This document shows positions 52,304 through 63,075 of a stretch of 64,000 nucleotides of DNA, piece after piece. The notes under the pieces are model-generated. The model was not told the DNA's origin. It worked only from the letters and a program-made list of their open reading frames with translations, and searched no databases. The position numbers and the translations under genes were made by a program. This DNA comes from Rebecca billardiae RCC1528. Taxonomy: Eukaryota; Haptophyta. The stretch is taken from NCBI GenBank assembly GCA_965240325.2, contig OZ251222.1, positions 2,852,001 through 2,916,000 on the forward strand, given 5' to 3'. Position 1 is the stretch's first letter; each line of letters begins with the position of its first letter.

Positions 52304-53431
52304 CCGGCAGCGGCAGCGGCAGCGCCGCCACCGCCGCCACCACCGCCGCCGCTCCCGCTGGAGCTGTTCAGGCTCTCGACACCGAACACGCGCATGATCT
52401 GCATCTGCGCCTGGTGGGAGAACATGTGCGACTTCTCGATGAACTCGGTGTCAGTCACCAGCTGTGGCGACTGCTTCGCACTGCTGCCCTTCCCAGACGC
52501 GGGCGGCTGCTGGGGCGCCTCGGCGCTCGCCATCTCCGCGGCCTGCGCGAGCACGCTGTCCAGCTCTAGGATGTCGCGAAACTGGGTCCTGCGCACGAAC
52601 GCGCACAGCGGCAAGGGCGCGCGGCGTGCTCAGCCACGGCGGGCGCACACGCACAGGCGCAGAAACCGTGCATGCATGCGGAGGTCCTGCGTGGGCACAC
52701 ACCTGAGGCGCTCCTTACGCGAGGCGTCCTGCTTGGCGTCGGCGAACCACAGCGCGATGAACGCGTTGTTCTTTGCGCCGACCGTCAGCGAGCACCCCAT
52801 CACGCCCGCATCCTCGAAGGCCTCGCCAAGCGTGGCGAGCAGCTGCGCGCACCAGACAGCAAGCGGCAAGGGTGTCCCGCGCGATCGCATGAGCCGTGCG
52901 GCGCGCGTGTGCGCGCACGAGCGCGCGGGTGGGCGCGCGACGTGTGTGCTTGAGCATGTGCAATGACATGCCGGGGGATGAACGTGAGCGCGCACCAGCT
53001 TCTCCCACAGCCGCGAGCAGCTGCTGAACGTCTTTGCGATGCGCACCATCCATGCGCCCGCCGTCGGATGGCCCTTAAAGCCCTCGCCCTTGAGGGGGTA
53101 AGCCTCCCGCCAAAAGTGGAGGGAGGTGTTGCTGACGATGTCCTGCGGGCGCTCCAGATGCACGTAGTGCCTACGGGCGCGACGTAGGGCGACCGTGTTG
53201 GAAGACTGGCCGGGCGCAGGTGCGGAGGGAATCGGGCGCGTGCTGCGCTTACTGCCAGAAGCCTTCGACCGTGTTGAAGCGGCCTATCAAGCGCGGGTAC
53301 TCATTCTGCTTGGCCTTGTGGCCGCTGGCAGATGATGCCTTGACCTTCTTGTCGTACCACACGGCCCAGGTCGAGTGCAGCGGGTGGCCACCTGGGAAGT
53401 CCAGCTCGACGGGGATGGGAGACTGCTCCAT
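51925..53431 (-). CDS. Divergent eIF4E-family cap-binding protein with Gly/His-rich tail
   Basis: Four exons are inferred: 53431-53253, 53170-52996, 52842-52703 and 52588-51925, giving 385 residues. Donors are GTAAGC, GTGCGC and GTGTGT; the first acceptor is TAG. Joins restore family motifs: FNTVEGFWQ-HYVHLERPQDIV, then RLWEK-LLLATLGEAFEDAGV. Residues 15-195 are the eIF4E fold (HPLHSTWAVWYDKK, AGAWMVRIAKTF, FIALWFADAK). The family binds the mRNA 5' cap between two aromatic residues. Here the first position is filled by Trp or Tyr, but the usual second Trp followed by Glu is missing: the segment reads AYPLKGEGFKGHPTAGAW. The C-terminal 170 residues hold about 40 Gly and then a His/Gly-rich run (GHGHGHNGHGHGHHGHG). 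It may be a class II/4EHP-like regulator rather than the housekeeping factor. Confidence 0.8.
52216..52353 (-). repeat. GCC/GGC trinucleotide tract encoding poly-Gly
   Basis: A nearly pure ccgccgccacc run within the last eIF4E exon encodes about 40 Gly, interrupted by a few Ala. Length variation is expected. Confidence 0.85.
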
Positions 53432-55156
53432 CGTGGCCACGTGGGTTGGTTTCGTTCGCGGGAAAGCTGATGAAAGCAGCGCCCAGCCTCCGGACCGGGA
53501 GGCCACTTCACCGAAATCCAGGTTGGGCAGGATCTCCGCCGCACTGGTGGCAGGATGTCGCAGATTCTGCCCGCCCGCCGAGGCGGGCAGGATCTCTCCC
53601 GGTCTTTCGCCGCTGACAAAACTTTCGGAAACGAAAGTCTCGCCGGGGCGCACCCGGTCTTCCCGCCCGGTGGCGAGGGGCGCGCGGGGGCGCTGGCTGG
53701 CGATCCGAAGAGCAGTAGCTCGCGACCTCGCTTGAGCGGCGGCAGCGGCGCTTCTGCATGTCGTGTACCATCCACGCGGCTGTGCGCGATCGCGCGGTCC
53801 CGTTCGTCGCCACGCCGCGCGCGACCGCTCAGCGGCCACGACCTTTCTGCACTGCATGCACGCCTTGCAAGCGCTTGGCGGCGGAGAGCCCAGAGAGCCC
53901 GTCATGCGCGTGACGAGCGCGCGTGATGGGTTGCACTGATAAGAACACCGCCCTTCGCGGGCATTCCGATTAGCCCATCCAACATTCCGACCATTCCCTA
54001 CTGCTGCAAGATGGTCACCGCCTGCCCTCACGGCCATCGAGTTGTGGACAGTACAGCGTAACGTAACGTAAGCCGTTACGTTCTCAACGATCGGCAAGCC
54101 CGCGAGCGCGCGCCCGAACGCGTGCTCGAGCGTGCGCGCCGTGCTCGCATCGAGCTCACTCTCAATCGATGGCAGAGTAAAGCCGCGCGCGCTGTCGAGC
54201 GCGGGCAACTTGTTCTCCGCAGTGTTGCACAAGTGCCTCGCCGTCGGCACGCAGCCATTTGCAAGGTCCCCGGCCCAGACATTGCGCGCGAGCGCCGCCA
54301 GGCAGGCTGCCAGGATGAGCGCCGCGAGGGCGGCGAGCACACTGGTTCCGGCCAGGCCGAGCCTTTGCCCGCATCCGGCATAACTCGGAGCGTTGCGCCA
54401 GCTGGACAAACGCGAAGGGACCCACCGTCCAGGATCCTTGGACTTGTGGAGGGCCCCGGCGAGACCTGCACTCGGATCGGGGCCCTCTCCCGCTGTGCCG
54501 CTTGCGGCGCACGCCTGACCGGTGCGGCGGGCGACGTGTGCGCACGCCGTGCAGCTCGCGGCGCGTGCGCGTTGGCTAGATGGCACACGTCTCCCGACGC
54601 ACAAGTCGAATGACCGCAGCTGGGATGCCCTTTCGCGCCGCAAGGACGCTTGCGAGGCCGGTCGCGCGGCCGAGCGGCGTGGCCGTGCCGCCTGCACGCA
54701 GTGCGCCCATGGACTTGGCTTCGCCGCGCGCGCTGAGGCTGGCGAGCGTCACGGCCGAATTCTACGACGCGCGCGGCGCGCCATCTGCCTGCTTCCTTGC
54801 CTCCGACGCACGTTTTCTGCGGGCAGCGGCGACTCGCCCGCCCATGCGGCGGCGAGCCGCCATCCACCGCGCTTCGCCCTAAACAGAGCGCGGAACATTT
54901 CGTTTTGAAAAGCGCAGATCTGAAAAGACCGGAGGGCGTTTGTCCAGCTGGCGCAACGCCCCTGTGATGCATCAAGGGTTTCGTTTGCCTTGGGCATGCA
55001 GTATCTGATTAGTTGATTTGCGGGTACTCCCATTATTGGACGCACACAGGCGGGTAGCCGACTAGCCGGATGGGTATGATTTTGCTCATCGACATCAGGG
55101 TTACTGTGCGAAGGCAAGCAACAGCGGAGCGGGCAACACGTTGTGCCTGCGACGCG
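53432..55156. other. Long intergenic region with doubtful coding traces
   Basis: This 1.7-kb stretch separates the divergent eIF4E (-) and kinase (+) genes. On the minus strand a frame around 54400-54030 reads like protein, with a membrane helix (SVLAALAALILAACLAALA) followed by PSIESELDASTARTLEHAFG, but it has no good ATG, splice partners or known family. A perfect hairpin, actttcg-gaaa-cgaaagt, lies near 53624, and a gggcaggatctc motif occurs twice in 53527-53600. These are left as traces. Confidence 0.4.
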
Positions 55157-58100
55157 ATGGGATGCGGCGGATCGGTCGTCGGTCCGCCGGCCAACAGCGG
55201 CGCACACATCGATGCAGCTGCTGACACGCACTCGTCGGGCGAGGCAGCCCCGCAGGCCATCCCGGCGCCGGGTCACAGCCGAGACGCCGTCGCGCGCCCG
55301 AATCGCAAGATGAGCGCAACGCAGCGGCAGGCAGAGCGGCGCGTGGGTGTGAGGTGCGGCGCTCGTCTCCCGATTCGGGCGCGTCCCGCGACCCCGTCCC
55401 AGCCTTTCCCCCGCGCGCGCCCTGTGCTATCTGTGCGGAGAGCTCACGAGAGCGTTGTGCCCGCCCGTGGCCCCATGCACCGCTCATCGCACGCATTCTC
55501 GTCATCATGTGCCGCTTGCGTGCGCCGGACCATCCGCGCACACCGGCGCGCGCCCACCCGCGGGCAGCGCGGAGACATTCGACACCAACGAGCAGGCGGA
55601 ACGCAAAGTGGTGCCCAAGTCGGGCGAAGCGCGCACGCGCGTGCGCCAGCTGCTCATGGCCACCTCCTTCTTCTCCGACGCCGACAAGGCGGACGCGCAG
55701 CGCATGACGCAGCTGATCGACGCGTTCGAGGAGCTCAGGGCGGAGGCAGGCACGAACATCATCACGCAGGGGGAGCAGGGCGACTCCTTCTACCTCGTCG
55801 AGTCGGGCCAGTACGAGGTGCTCATCCTCACCGACGCGCGCAACCCGTTCAAGTCGTGGTCGAGCAGCGAGGAGTACGAGCGCGTGTGCATGGGCACGCA
55901 CGGGCCGGGCGAGTCGTTTGGCGAGGTGGCGCTCATGTACAACACGGCGCGCAGCGCGACGGTGCGCTGCGTCGAGGAGGGCGTGCTGTGGCGGCTCGAC
56001 CGCGCATCGTTCCGCGCGATCGTGCTCGCGTCGGAGGTCTCGACGATCGCGCGGCGCGAGGCCTTCCTCAAGTCGATCGAGCTCTTCTCCGCGCTCACGG
56101 AGCGCGAGCGCTCGCAGCTGGTGCCGCTGCTCACGGAGGAGAAGTTCGCCGACTCGGAGTACATCGTCTCGGAGGGCGACGTGGCGGACTGCCTGTACCT
56201 CGTGTACGACGGCGAGGTGGTGTGCCACAAGAACGAGGTCCCCGCCCCGACCACCTCCTCCGCGGCCTCCTTCCTCAAGGCGAGGGAGGTGCAGATGGGC
56301 AGAGCCGCGTTCACGCTCGCGCGGCGCGGCACCGAGGACATCATCGCCCGGCCCGTGCAGCGCGGGCAGGACCTGATGCGGCTGGCGACGGGGGACATGT
56401 TCGGCGAGTCGTGCCTGCTCAACACCACCGAGGGCCTGAAGAGCGGCAAGGAGATCCAGGAGCGGCGCAAGGCGAACGTCGTCGCGGTCGGCAACGTGAT
56501 GATGCTCAGGCTCGCCCGCGAGGACTTTGAGCGCGTGCTGGGCACGCTGCGGGACGCCATCTCGTCCGGGCTGAAGAGCAAGATCCTGCGCGCGGTGCCG
56601 CTGCTGGGCGAGCTGCCGATCACCGAGCGCGAGCAAGTCATCGGCCTCTTCACCGACGTCACGTACAAGCGCGGCCAGGACATTGTCGTCGAGGGCGACG
56701 CGCGCAAGGACGAGCGCCGCTTCTACATCATCGAGGAGGGCTCGGTCGACCTGTACCAGACGCCGGCCCGCGGCACGCGGCAGGAGAAGTTCGCGTCGCT
56801 CGGCCGCGGCGAGTTCTTCGGCGAGCGCTCGATCCTCACGGGCGAGCCGCCCGTCGCCACCGTGCGCGCGGCCTCGGACGTCGTGCGGTGCGTCGCGCTC
56901 GCGCAGTCCGACTTTGTCAAAAGCTTTGGCTCGGTGGAGAAGTTCCTGCAGCGCGAGATGACCAAGCGCGACCGGACCAACCTGCAGGCGCAGAAGAGCG
57001 CCGTGCCGTTCCACAAGCTCGAACTCATCGAGGTGCTGGGCACGGGCTCGTTCGGCCGCGTGCAGCTCGTGAGCGCGCCCAACGGCCGGTCGTACGCGCT
57101 CAAGTGCATGCACAAGGCGAAGCTGGTTGAGCTCAAGCAGGTCGAGCACGCGAACAACGAGCGGCAGCTCATGCTCATGTGCGACCACCCGTTCGTGCTC
57201 AAGCTGCACGCGACGTACCAGACGGAGGACGAGGTGTTCCTGCTGATCGACCTCGTCCTCGGCGGCGAGCTCTTCTCGCTGCTCGGCACCGTGCGCGAGA
57301 CTGGCGGCTTCTCCGAGCCCGCGACGCGCTTGTACGCCGCGTGCGTCGTCTCGGCGATCGGCCACATGCACGACCGCGAGATTGTGTACCGCGACCTCAA
57401 ACCGGAGAACCTGCTCCTCGACGAGCGAGGCTACCTGCGGATCGCGGACTTGGGCTTCGCCAAGATTGTCAAAGATCGCACCTTCACGCTGTGCGGCACG
57501 CCCGACTATCTCGCGGTGCGCGCGCCCCGCACGCGCCTCGACCCCTCCCACCCCCGCGCGCGTGCGCGCACGGCCGTGGCACGGCGGCGCGCATCCGGCT
57601 TTGCGGCGCGCATCCGGCCCAGCGTGCGGCGCCGCTGATTGCCTTCTGGTGTGGCACCGCGTGACCCTCGCGCCGATGCCGACGCGCCTGCCCGCTCCTG
57701 CGCGTGCCCGCAGCCCGAGATGGTCAACCACAAGGGCCACAACCACTCGGTCGACTGGTGGGCGGTCGGCGTGCTGATTTTCGAGCTGGTGACCGGCCTC
57801 TCCCCGTTCTGGGCCGACGAGCCGGTCGGCATGTACAAGCGCATCCTCGCCGGGAGTTTCAGCTGGCCCACTGAGAAGGTGCTCTCCGCCGAGCTGATGG
57901 ACCTCATCACGCAGCTGCTGAACGTGAACCCGTCCAAGCGGCTCGGAGCGGACCGCCAGGGCGCCAAGGCGGTGCGGGACCACGCCTTCTTCCGCAAAAT
58001 GAACTGGGAGAAGCTCCTGCGCAGGGTGTGTGCAAGCATGCACGCCGCCGCTCACCTGCGCTCTCGCCGCTCACCGCTCGCCGCACGGCGCGGGTGCCCA

Positions 58101-58307
58101 CGGATGCTCACGTGTGTGCGCGTGCCGCAGGAATTGCCCGTGCCGCACATACCAAAGATCAAAGGCAAGCAGGACACGTCCAACTTTGAGGGCATCGACG
58201 CGCGGGAGGCGAAGGCTCTGGACAAGGAGGCGGCCAAATGGAGCCAGGCCGCAAAGGAGTTGAGGCGGACGGATGACAGCTTCGACAAGCAGTTTGCCAA
58301 TTTTTAG
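55157..58307 (+). CDS. PKG-like cyclic-nucleotide-dependent protein kinase, N-myristoylation motif
   Basis: Four exons are inferred: 55157-55353, 55568-57515, 57714-58025 and 58131-58307, giving 877 residues. Splices join GTPDYLA to PEMVNHKGH and EKLLRR to ELPVPHIPK. The first junction is less sure; a phase-0 alternative uses 55342/55575. The start MGCGGSVV is a good myristoylation and palmitoylation signal, so the kinase should be membrane-bound. Three cyclic-nucleotide-binding domains follow. The first has the complete cassette GESFGEVALMYNTARSATV with its Arg; the third reads GERSILTGEPPVATV and lacks that Arg; the second is interrupted by an insert. The AGC kinase domain has LGTGSFGRV, YALKCMHKAK, IVYRDLKPENLLL and APE. 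DFG is replaced by DLG (RIADLGFAKIV). It should phosphorylate Ser/Thr in response to cGMP or cAMP; which nucleotide is not decidable by eye. Confidence 0.9.
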
Positions 58308-58705
58308 GGGGTACAGTACGCCTGCCGCCCCTGGCACGGCTCGTGGTACTCCGCGACTGCCCTGCCTTAATAACCGTGTGAGTGCCTGCTAGCTTGTGCA
58401 ATGGAAGCGCTGCCCGTCACAGGCAGTGCGGGCAGCCATCGTGTCGTGTCGACCACAGCCGGATGAAGCAAGCGCTGCAAGCCGGTCCCGACGAAAACCG
58501 CCCAATAAAAAAAAACCATGCGTCGTCGCGACTCGCGATGTTTTTTTTCTATAGCTCTGGATCCAGATCGGGAGATCAGCTGAATGAGAAAAGAAAAAGA
58601 CAGGCGGTCTCGGCCGCGCCGCCGCGCTAGCTCTGGACCACGCGGCCGCCCTCGCGCGACGGGCGGACGGCTACGTGCACGGCCAAAGCTTCCTGTGGTG
58701 TCGCG
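58308..58705. other. Intergenic with A-run/T-run hairpin
   Basis: About 400 bp between the kinase gene and the helicase gene, both on the plus strand. A run of nine A (58507-58515) and a run of eight T (58541-58548) face each other across a partly complementary 25-bp centre and could form a hairpin. The preceding caataaaa could be a poly(A) signal for the kinase gene, but this is uncertain. Confidence 0.5.
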
Positions 58706-60397
58706 ATGGTCGCCTGGCGCATGCGGCTGCCTCTCGCAGTCGGCCTTGTGCTTGCCCTCTCCGTGAGTGCCCACGACTGCGCTCTCGCCCCTGCCCGAGC
58801 GCGCTGCTCGCTCCGCGCGCGCGTGTGCATGGTCGGCTCCCCGCGCAAGCGCAAGGACTTTGCGTCGGCGCGGGAGTGGCAGACTTCCCCGGACCGAAGG
58901 TGGCAGCAGCTCGAGCGCACGGACGAGATGTCGGAGGAGCGTAGGCGCGGCTCCCGTGACGACTCGCCCACCGCCCGCCGCCTGCGCCGGCGCGAGTGGT
59001 GGGCGGCGAACAATGGCAAGCCGCGCACGCGCGTGAGCCGGTGGCAGCAGCCAGGCGCCGCGGGCGGTGCTGCCGGCGATTACGACGACCCGTACGGAGA
59101 GGTGGACAGCCCGACGGGTGGCGCAATCGTCGAGAAGCTCGCCGAGCCAGACACGGCGTGGGACTCGCTCGCCGAGCCCGGCGCCGACGCGCGCACCGAC
59201 TTCTTCGCGCCGAGCACGTTTGCGGAGGCGGGCGCGTCCGAGCCGGTGGTACGCGCGCTGCACTCGCTCGGGTACGAGACGCCCTCGCACGTGCAGGCGC
59301 TCGCGTACAAGCGCGTCCTGCACGGCCACGATACACTCATCGCCGACCGCACGGGCTCGGGCAAGACGCTCGCGTACCTCGCGCCCCTCGTGCAGCGCGT
59401 GCGCGAGCAGGAGGAGGTGCGGGGCGTGCGCGGCGCGCCCAAGCAGCCGCTCGTCGTGATCATCGCGCCCACGGCGGAGCTGGCGGCGCAAGTGCTGGCG
59501 GCGGCGCGCGGGATCGCGCGCGCCGGCCTGCCGTTCCGCTCCGCCGTCATCACCGGCGACCACCCGTGGCGCACGCAGCGCGAGGCGCTCGAGGGCGGGC
59601 TCGAGGTGCTCGTGTGCACGCCCGGCCGCTTTGCGAGCCACGTGGAGGCGGGCACGCTCGAGCTGACGGGCGTGAGCACGGTCGTGCTCGACGAGGTGGA
59701 CGTGCTGCTCGAGGACGACGACTTTGCGAAGCCGTGGGAGCAGCTGCGCGCGTCCACCGCCTCGCGCGCCTCGTACATCTTCGTCACCGCCACGCTGCCC
59801 GACGTTGTCGAGACGAAGCTGCGCGCGTCGTTCCCCGAGCTCAAGCGCGTGAAGGGGCCCGGGCTGCACCGCGCCGTGCCGGGCGTGCGCCACGTGCTCG
59901 TCGAGTGCGCGGGCGCGACGGCCGAGGCCGCGCTGGAGGAGAAGCTTGGCGCGCTGAGCACCGCGCTCGCGCAGTCTGGCGGCACGCGTACCCTCGTCTT
60001 CTGCAACTCGATCGAGGAGTGCCGCGTCGTCGAGAACCACCTCGGCCGGCGCGACCGTCAGCGCGCGAGCTACCGCGTGCTGCCCTACCACGCGGCGCTC
60101 ACGCCCGGGCATCGGCGCGCGCACCTCGAGGAGTTCCGCGACTCGCGCTCGCCCGAGCACCTCGTGCTCGTCGCGACCGATCGCGCCTCGCGCGGCATCG
60201 ACTTTGCGTGCGCGCAGCACGTCGTGCTCTTCTCCTTCCCGCGGCGCGGCGACGAGTGGCTGCGCCGCGTCGGCCGCGTCGGCCGCGGCGCCTCGGGCGC
60301 GGGCGTTGTCACGTCGCTCGTGCTGCCCTACCAGGCGATGCGCGCGCGCAAGATGCTGCACAAGACGCTGGGGCAAGAGGAGCTGTGGATCGGCTGA
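58706..60397 (+). CDS. DEAD-box RNA helicase, probably plastid-targeted
   Basis: A single exon of 563 residues starts at ATG. The N-terminus MVAWRMRLPLAVGLVLALSV is a signal peptide followed by an Arg-rich stretch (PARARCSLRARVCMVGSPRK), the bipartite plastid leader of secondary-plastid algae. Helicase motifs appear in order: Q-motif region (LGYETPSHVQALAY), Walker A ADRTGSGKT, PTAEL, TPGR, motif II VVLDEVDVLLED (DEVD in place of DEAD), TATLP in place of SAT, and the C-terminal ATDRASRGIDF and RRVGRVGRG. It should unwind RNA using ATP in plastid RNA processing or ribosome assembly. The two variant motifs keep the Mg- and ATP-contacting Asp-Glu pair, so activity is expected. Confidence 0.9.
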   Translation: MVAWRMRLPLAVGLVLALSVSAHDCALAPARARCSLRARVCMVGSPRKRKDFASAREWQTSPDRRWQQLERTDEMSEERRRGSRDDSPTARRLRRREWWAANNGKPRTRVSRWQQPGAAGGAAGDYDDPYGEVDSPTGGAIVEKLAEPDTAWDSLAEPGADARTDFFAPSTFAEAGASEPVVRALHSLGYETPSHVQALAYKRVLHGHDTLIADRTGSGKTLAYLAPLVQRVREQEEVRGVRGAPKQPLVVIIAPTAELAAQVLAAARGIARAGLPFRSAVITGDHPWRTQREALEGGLEVLVCTPGRFASHVEAGTLELTGVSTVVLDEVDVLLEDDDFAKPWEQLRASTASRASYIFVTATLPDVVETKLRASFPELKRVKGPGLHRAVPGVRHVLVECAGATAEAALEEKLGALSTALAQSGGTRTLVFCNSIEECRVVENHLGRRDRQRASYRVLPYHAALTPGHRRAHLEEFRDSRSPEHLVLVATDRASRGIDFACAQHVVLFSFPRRGDEWLRRVGRVGRGASGAGVVTSLVLPYQAMRARKMLHKTLGQEELWIG

Positions 60398-60951
60398 GTG
60401 GCGTGCTCGTCAGTGCCCGTGGACCGGTCCCACCGTACTCGGGCGCTCGGTCAGCTGCGCACTCTCCGTCAGCCTCGATTACTTCGGCGGAGAGTTCGGT
60501 AATGACTCAAATGCCACGGTCAGTGCCCGGTGCCGCCAGCGGCGGCCGCGGCGGGCTGGCGGCGGACAGCTTGGCGAGACTGAGAAGCCTCCCGAATGGC
60601 ACCGTGATCGTTTCGCCCGGTGATGGCGACATGGGGAGCCAGACTGCGTTGCCGGTCCGAGGCCTCTGAGGCACTAGCGCCACGGGAGTAGCGCGTGTGC
60701 CTCCCGCCGTGCCCGTGGCGGTGGGCGTGGATTCGTGGCGAGTGCCAGTGAACATCCCTTGGTGTTCTGACAGCGGCTCCGACTTGGAGTTTCGTCATCC
60801 AGCTCTGCTGTTTTCCTTCGTCAAGAGCTCCAAAGTAACCGCCGGCAATTGCCGGCCGCCCACCGGACGGAAGCTTGCTGCCGATCGGGCTCGGCCTGCT
60901 GGAAGAGGCCTATCTCGCTGTCGCGCGCGTGCTCGACGAGGCTGGGAGACC
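60398..60951. other. Intergenic, no feature recognised
   Basis: Between two plus-strand genes. The downstream open frame extends back to 60697 but without an ATG or recognisable protein sequence, so this stretch is taken as 3' and 5' untranslated DNA. Confidence 0.5.
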
Positions 60952-61794
60952 ATGCAGCGCCGCAAACCGTCGTTCACGATGAGCATCGAGGAGCTGAGGG
61001 CGCTCCAGCTCACGCCGGCTCCGCAAGAGAAGGAGCCGGAGCCTTCGAACTCTTTCTGGAAATCTCCGGAAAAGAAGTCTCCGAACGCGCCGGCCAAGGC
61101 GAAGAAGTCGGGTGTGGGCACATTTCTCATGGCCGCGGTGGTCGCGGTCGCGGTGGTCGGGGCATACACGCTGCTCACCCCGGACGACGAGGCCACCGTG
61201 GTCGAGAAGGTCACGAAAATGAGCTTCTTGCGCGAGTCGGGCTCGTTTGGGCTCGTGGGCGTTGGGCCGCGGTACCGTCCTGACGCGCCGCTGTATCCTC
61301 TCAGCGTCTTCGCGGTGGGGATGTACGTCGACACGAAGGCGTACTGCGCGGATAAGACCATCGCCGACGTCGTCCCGTACAAGGGCCCACTCAGCATCGC
61401 TGACCCCGAGGACGACGAGACGGCACTCCGCGCGGTGCTCGGCTCGAGCGGCAACAAGCAGCTCGTGCTCAAGTTGTGGCGCGACGTGCCGCTCGCGCAA
61501 GTGGTGGAGGCGCTCGTGGGTGCCACGGTGGACAGCGCGCTGGTTCCCGTCCAGAAGAAGCTGCAGACTCTGACGGACGATGACTTCAAGACGGGCACGG
61601 TCGTCACGATCACGTGGCAGTTGGGCTGGGCGAGCGCGAGCCTCGCGATCGACGTGGACGGCACGCAGTTCTCGAGCGGCGGCAACGCCGCCCGCGCCCT
61701 CTTCGAGCGGCTGCTCCTCGACCCGAAGACTTCGAGCACGCGCCTCAAGCGCTCTGTGCGGATGATGACAGTGACGCTATGCGGATGGGAGTGA
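60952..61794 (+). CDS. Chalcone-isomerase-fold membrane-anchored protein
   Basis: A single exon of 280 residues starts with MQRRKPSFTMSIEELRALQL. One membrane span lies at residues 54-76 (VGTFLMAAVVAVAVVGAYTL). The remainder has the chalcone-isomerase-like fold: SFGLVGVGPRYRPDAPLYPL, SVFAVGMYVDTKAYC, LVLKLWRDVPLAQVVEAL and GTVVTITWQL. True plant chalcone isomerases make flavanones; related non-catalytic members (FAP type) bind fatty acids, and membrane-anchored versions occur in fungi and algae. Nothing points to flavonoid synthesis here, so a lipid-binding or unknown role is more likely. Its place in a cell membrane is inferred from the span; plastid, mitochondrial or ER location cannot be told. 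Confidence 0.8.
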   Translation: MQRRKPSFTMSIEELRALQLTPAPQEKEPEPSNSFWKSPEKKSPNAPAKAKKSGVGTFLMAAVVAVAVVGAYTLLTPDDEATVVEKVTKMSFLRESGSFGLVGVGPRYRPDAPLYPLSVFAVGMYVDTKAYCADKTIADVVPYKGPLSIADPEDDETALRAVLGSSGNKQLVLKLWRDVPLAQVVEALVGATVDSALVPVQKKLQTLTDDDFKTGTVVTITWQLGWASASLAIDVDGTQFSSGGNAARALFERLLLDPKTSSTRLKRSVRMMTVTLCGWE

Positions 61795-62381
61795 TCAGGT
61801 GGGGCGGAGGCGCACGTGCGACGACGTGTGATGGGACGGTCTTGGGCCGCCTGCGAGCTGCGAGCGGCCACCCGTGCTCTCCTCCCAAGGTGAAGCTGCT
61901 CTCGCCGCTCGTGGGCTATGCTCTGTATCAGCACTCCTCGCCCTCGGCCGCTCTTATCCGGGCCCTTGATCCGACATAAGCCCGAGGGCTGCAATACGGT
62001 CTGCAGAGGCTACCAGAGTCGGCGACGGGCCGTCGGGGGCCTCCTGTCGGGCTCTCTGAGACGGTGCTACTGGTAACCACATGACTCATGAATGAGTCAC
62101 CGCCACTCCGGTGCCGCACTCACTAATAATATGGCCTGGGACGGCCTGGGACGGCCGGCGCGCCACCACTCACTCATCACACCAGAACATCAGTGCTACG
62201 CGGCTGCATAATTCCGATACGCGGCTCGGCTGCTTGATAATAATATATAGCTATAGAGAGAGAGAGACTAGTAAGTCAGTGAGCAGAGATGAGAGTCGAT
62301 CTGAGTGAGTGAGAGAGAGATTGTGATGAGAGAGCTAGAGAGAGAGGGAGAGAGGGAGAGAGAGTCGAGAGAGAGAGAGAG

Positions 62382-62418
<37 letters not shown>

Positions 62419-63075
62419 AGAGAGTTAGAATACAGTACCAGCAATTATTATTCGGATTTTAACCATGCGACGGTCTCACGCAGACCGGTACGGCGGGTAC
62501 CGGACCCGGTCGACGGTCCCGGTGTTAAATACTAAAACTGAACGTATACTCGCAGCTTATAACGCTGCGTCCATCCGCCTAACTCTTCAATCAGCAAGTC
62601 TGATCCGCGGCGGCCGGGCACGGTTCTGACGGTTCAGGCCAACTTGACAATGCTGTTGTGAATGAAACTATATGAAGTGCTGAATCACTCAGCAGGCTCG
62701 TCGTGCCCGTGTCCCTCGGGCCCGATCACGCCTGAGCCTCACGGCGGACACGGTCACGGACCCGGCCCCGAAGAATGCGGATCATCGATCACGGATCATT
62801 AGTGATAGTCAGTGCCGATTGATTACCCGCGTGAGTCGTAACTCGTATTTCGCGAAATATTTCGGCGGCCGGACGCGAGTACCGCCGCGGGAACACGGCG
62901 CGGCACGCGCGGGCCCCGCCACAGGGTCCGGGATGCCGATGATAGCCGACGACGATATACGACATGGATCCAGGTTGTGCCCGGCTAAATCGCGCGCGAC
63001 CGCGAACCGCCGCGACAGGCGAACCGGAATCGCGCGCGTCATTCACGCGTTGGCATTCGTCAGACGACTCAGACG
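61795..63075. other. Intergenic, AT-rich, with GA-rich simple repeat
   Basis: About 1.3 kb with no gene supported. The centre is AT-rich with a GA tract listed separately. Past 62460 it returns to GC-rich unique sequence with ggtaccgg/ggtcccgg-like short palindromes. Small frames in it have no domain. Confidence 0.55.
62254..62428. repeat. GA-rich simple repeat
   Basis: About 175 bp made mostly of GA dinucleotides broken by gta, gct and ggg. The longest clean run is near 62387-62416. Purine-rich tracts of this kind can form triplex DNA. Confidence 0.9.

Noticed and set aside
53444-54697. Long upstream extension of the eIF4E first exon
   Set aside because: The frame is open but carries unrelated sequence, including a membrane helix, and the ATG at 53431 stands just before the family domain.
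58507-58548. A9/T8 hairpin as a bacterial-type terminator
   Set aside because: The genome is eukaryotic and the stem is imperfect; at most it marks an untranslated region.
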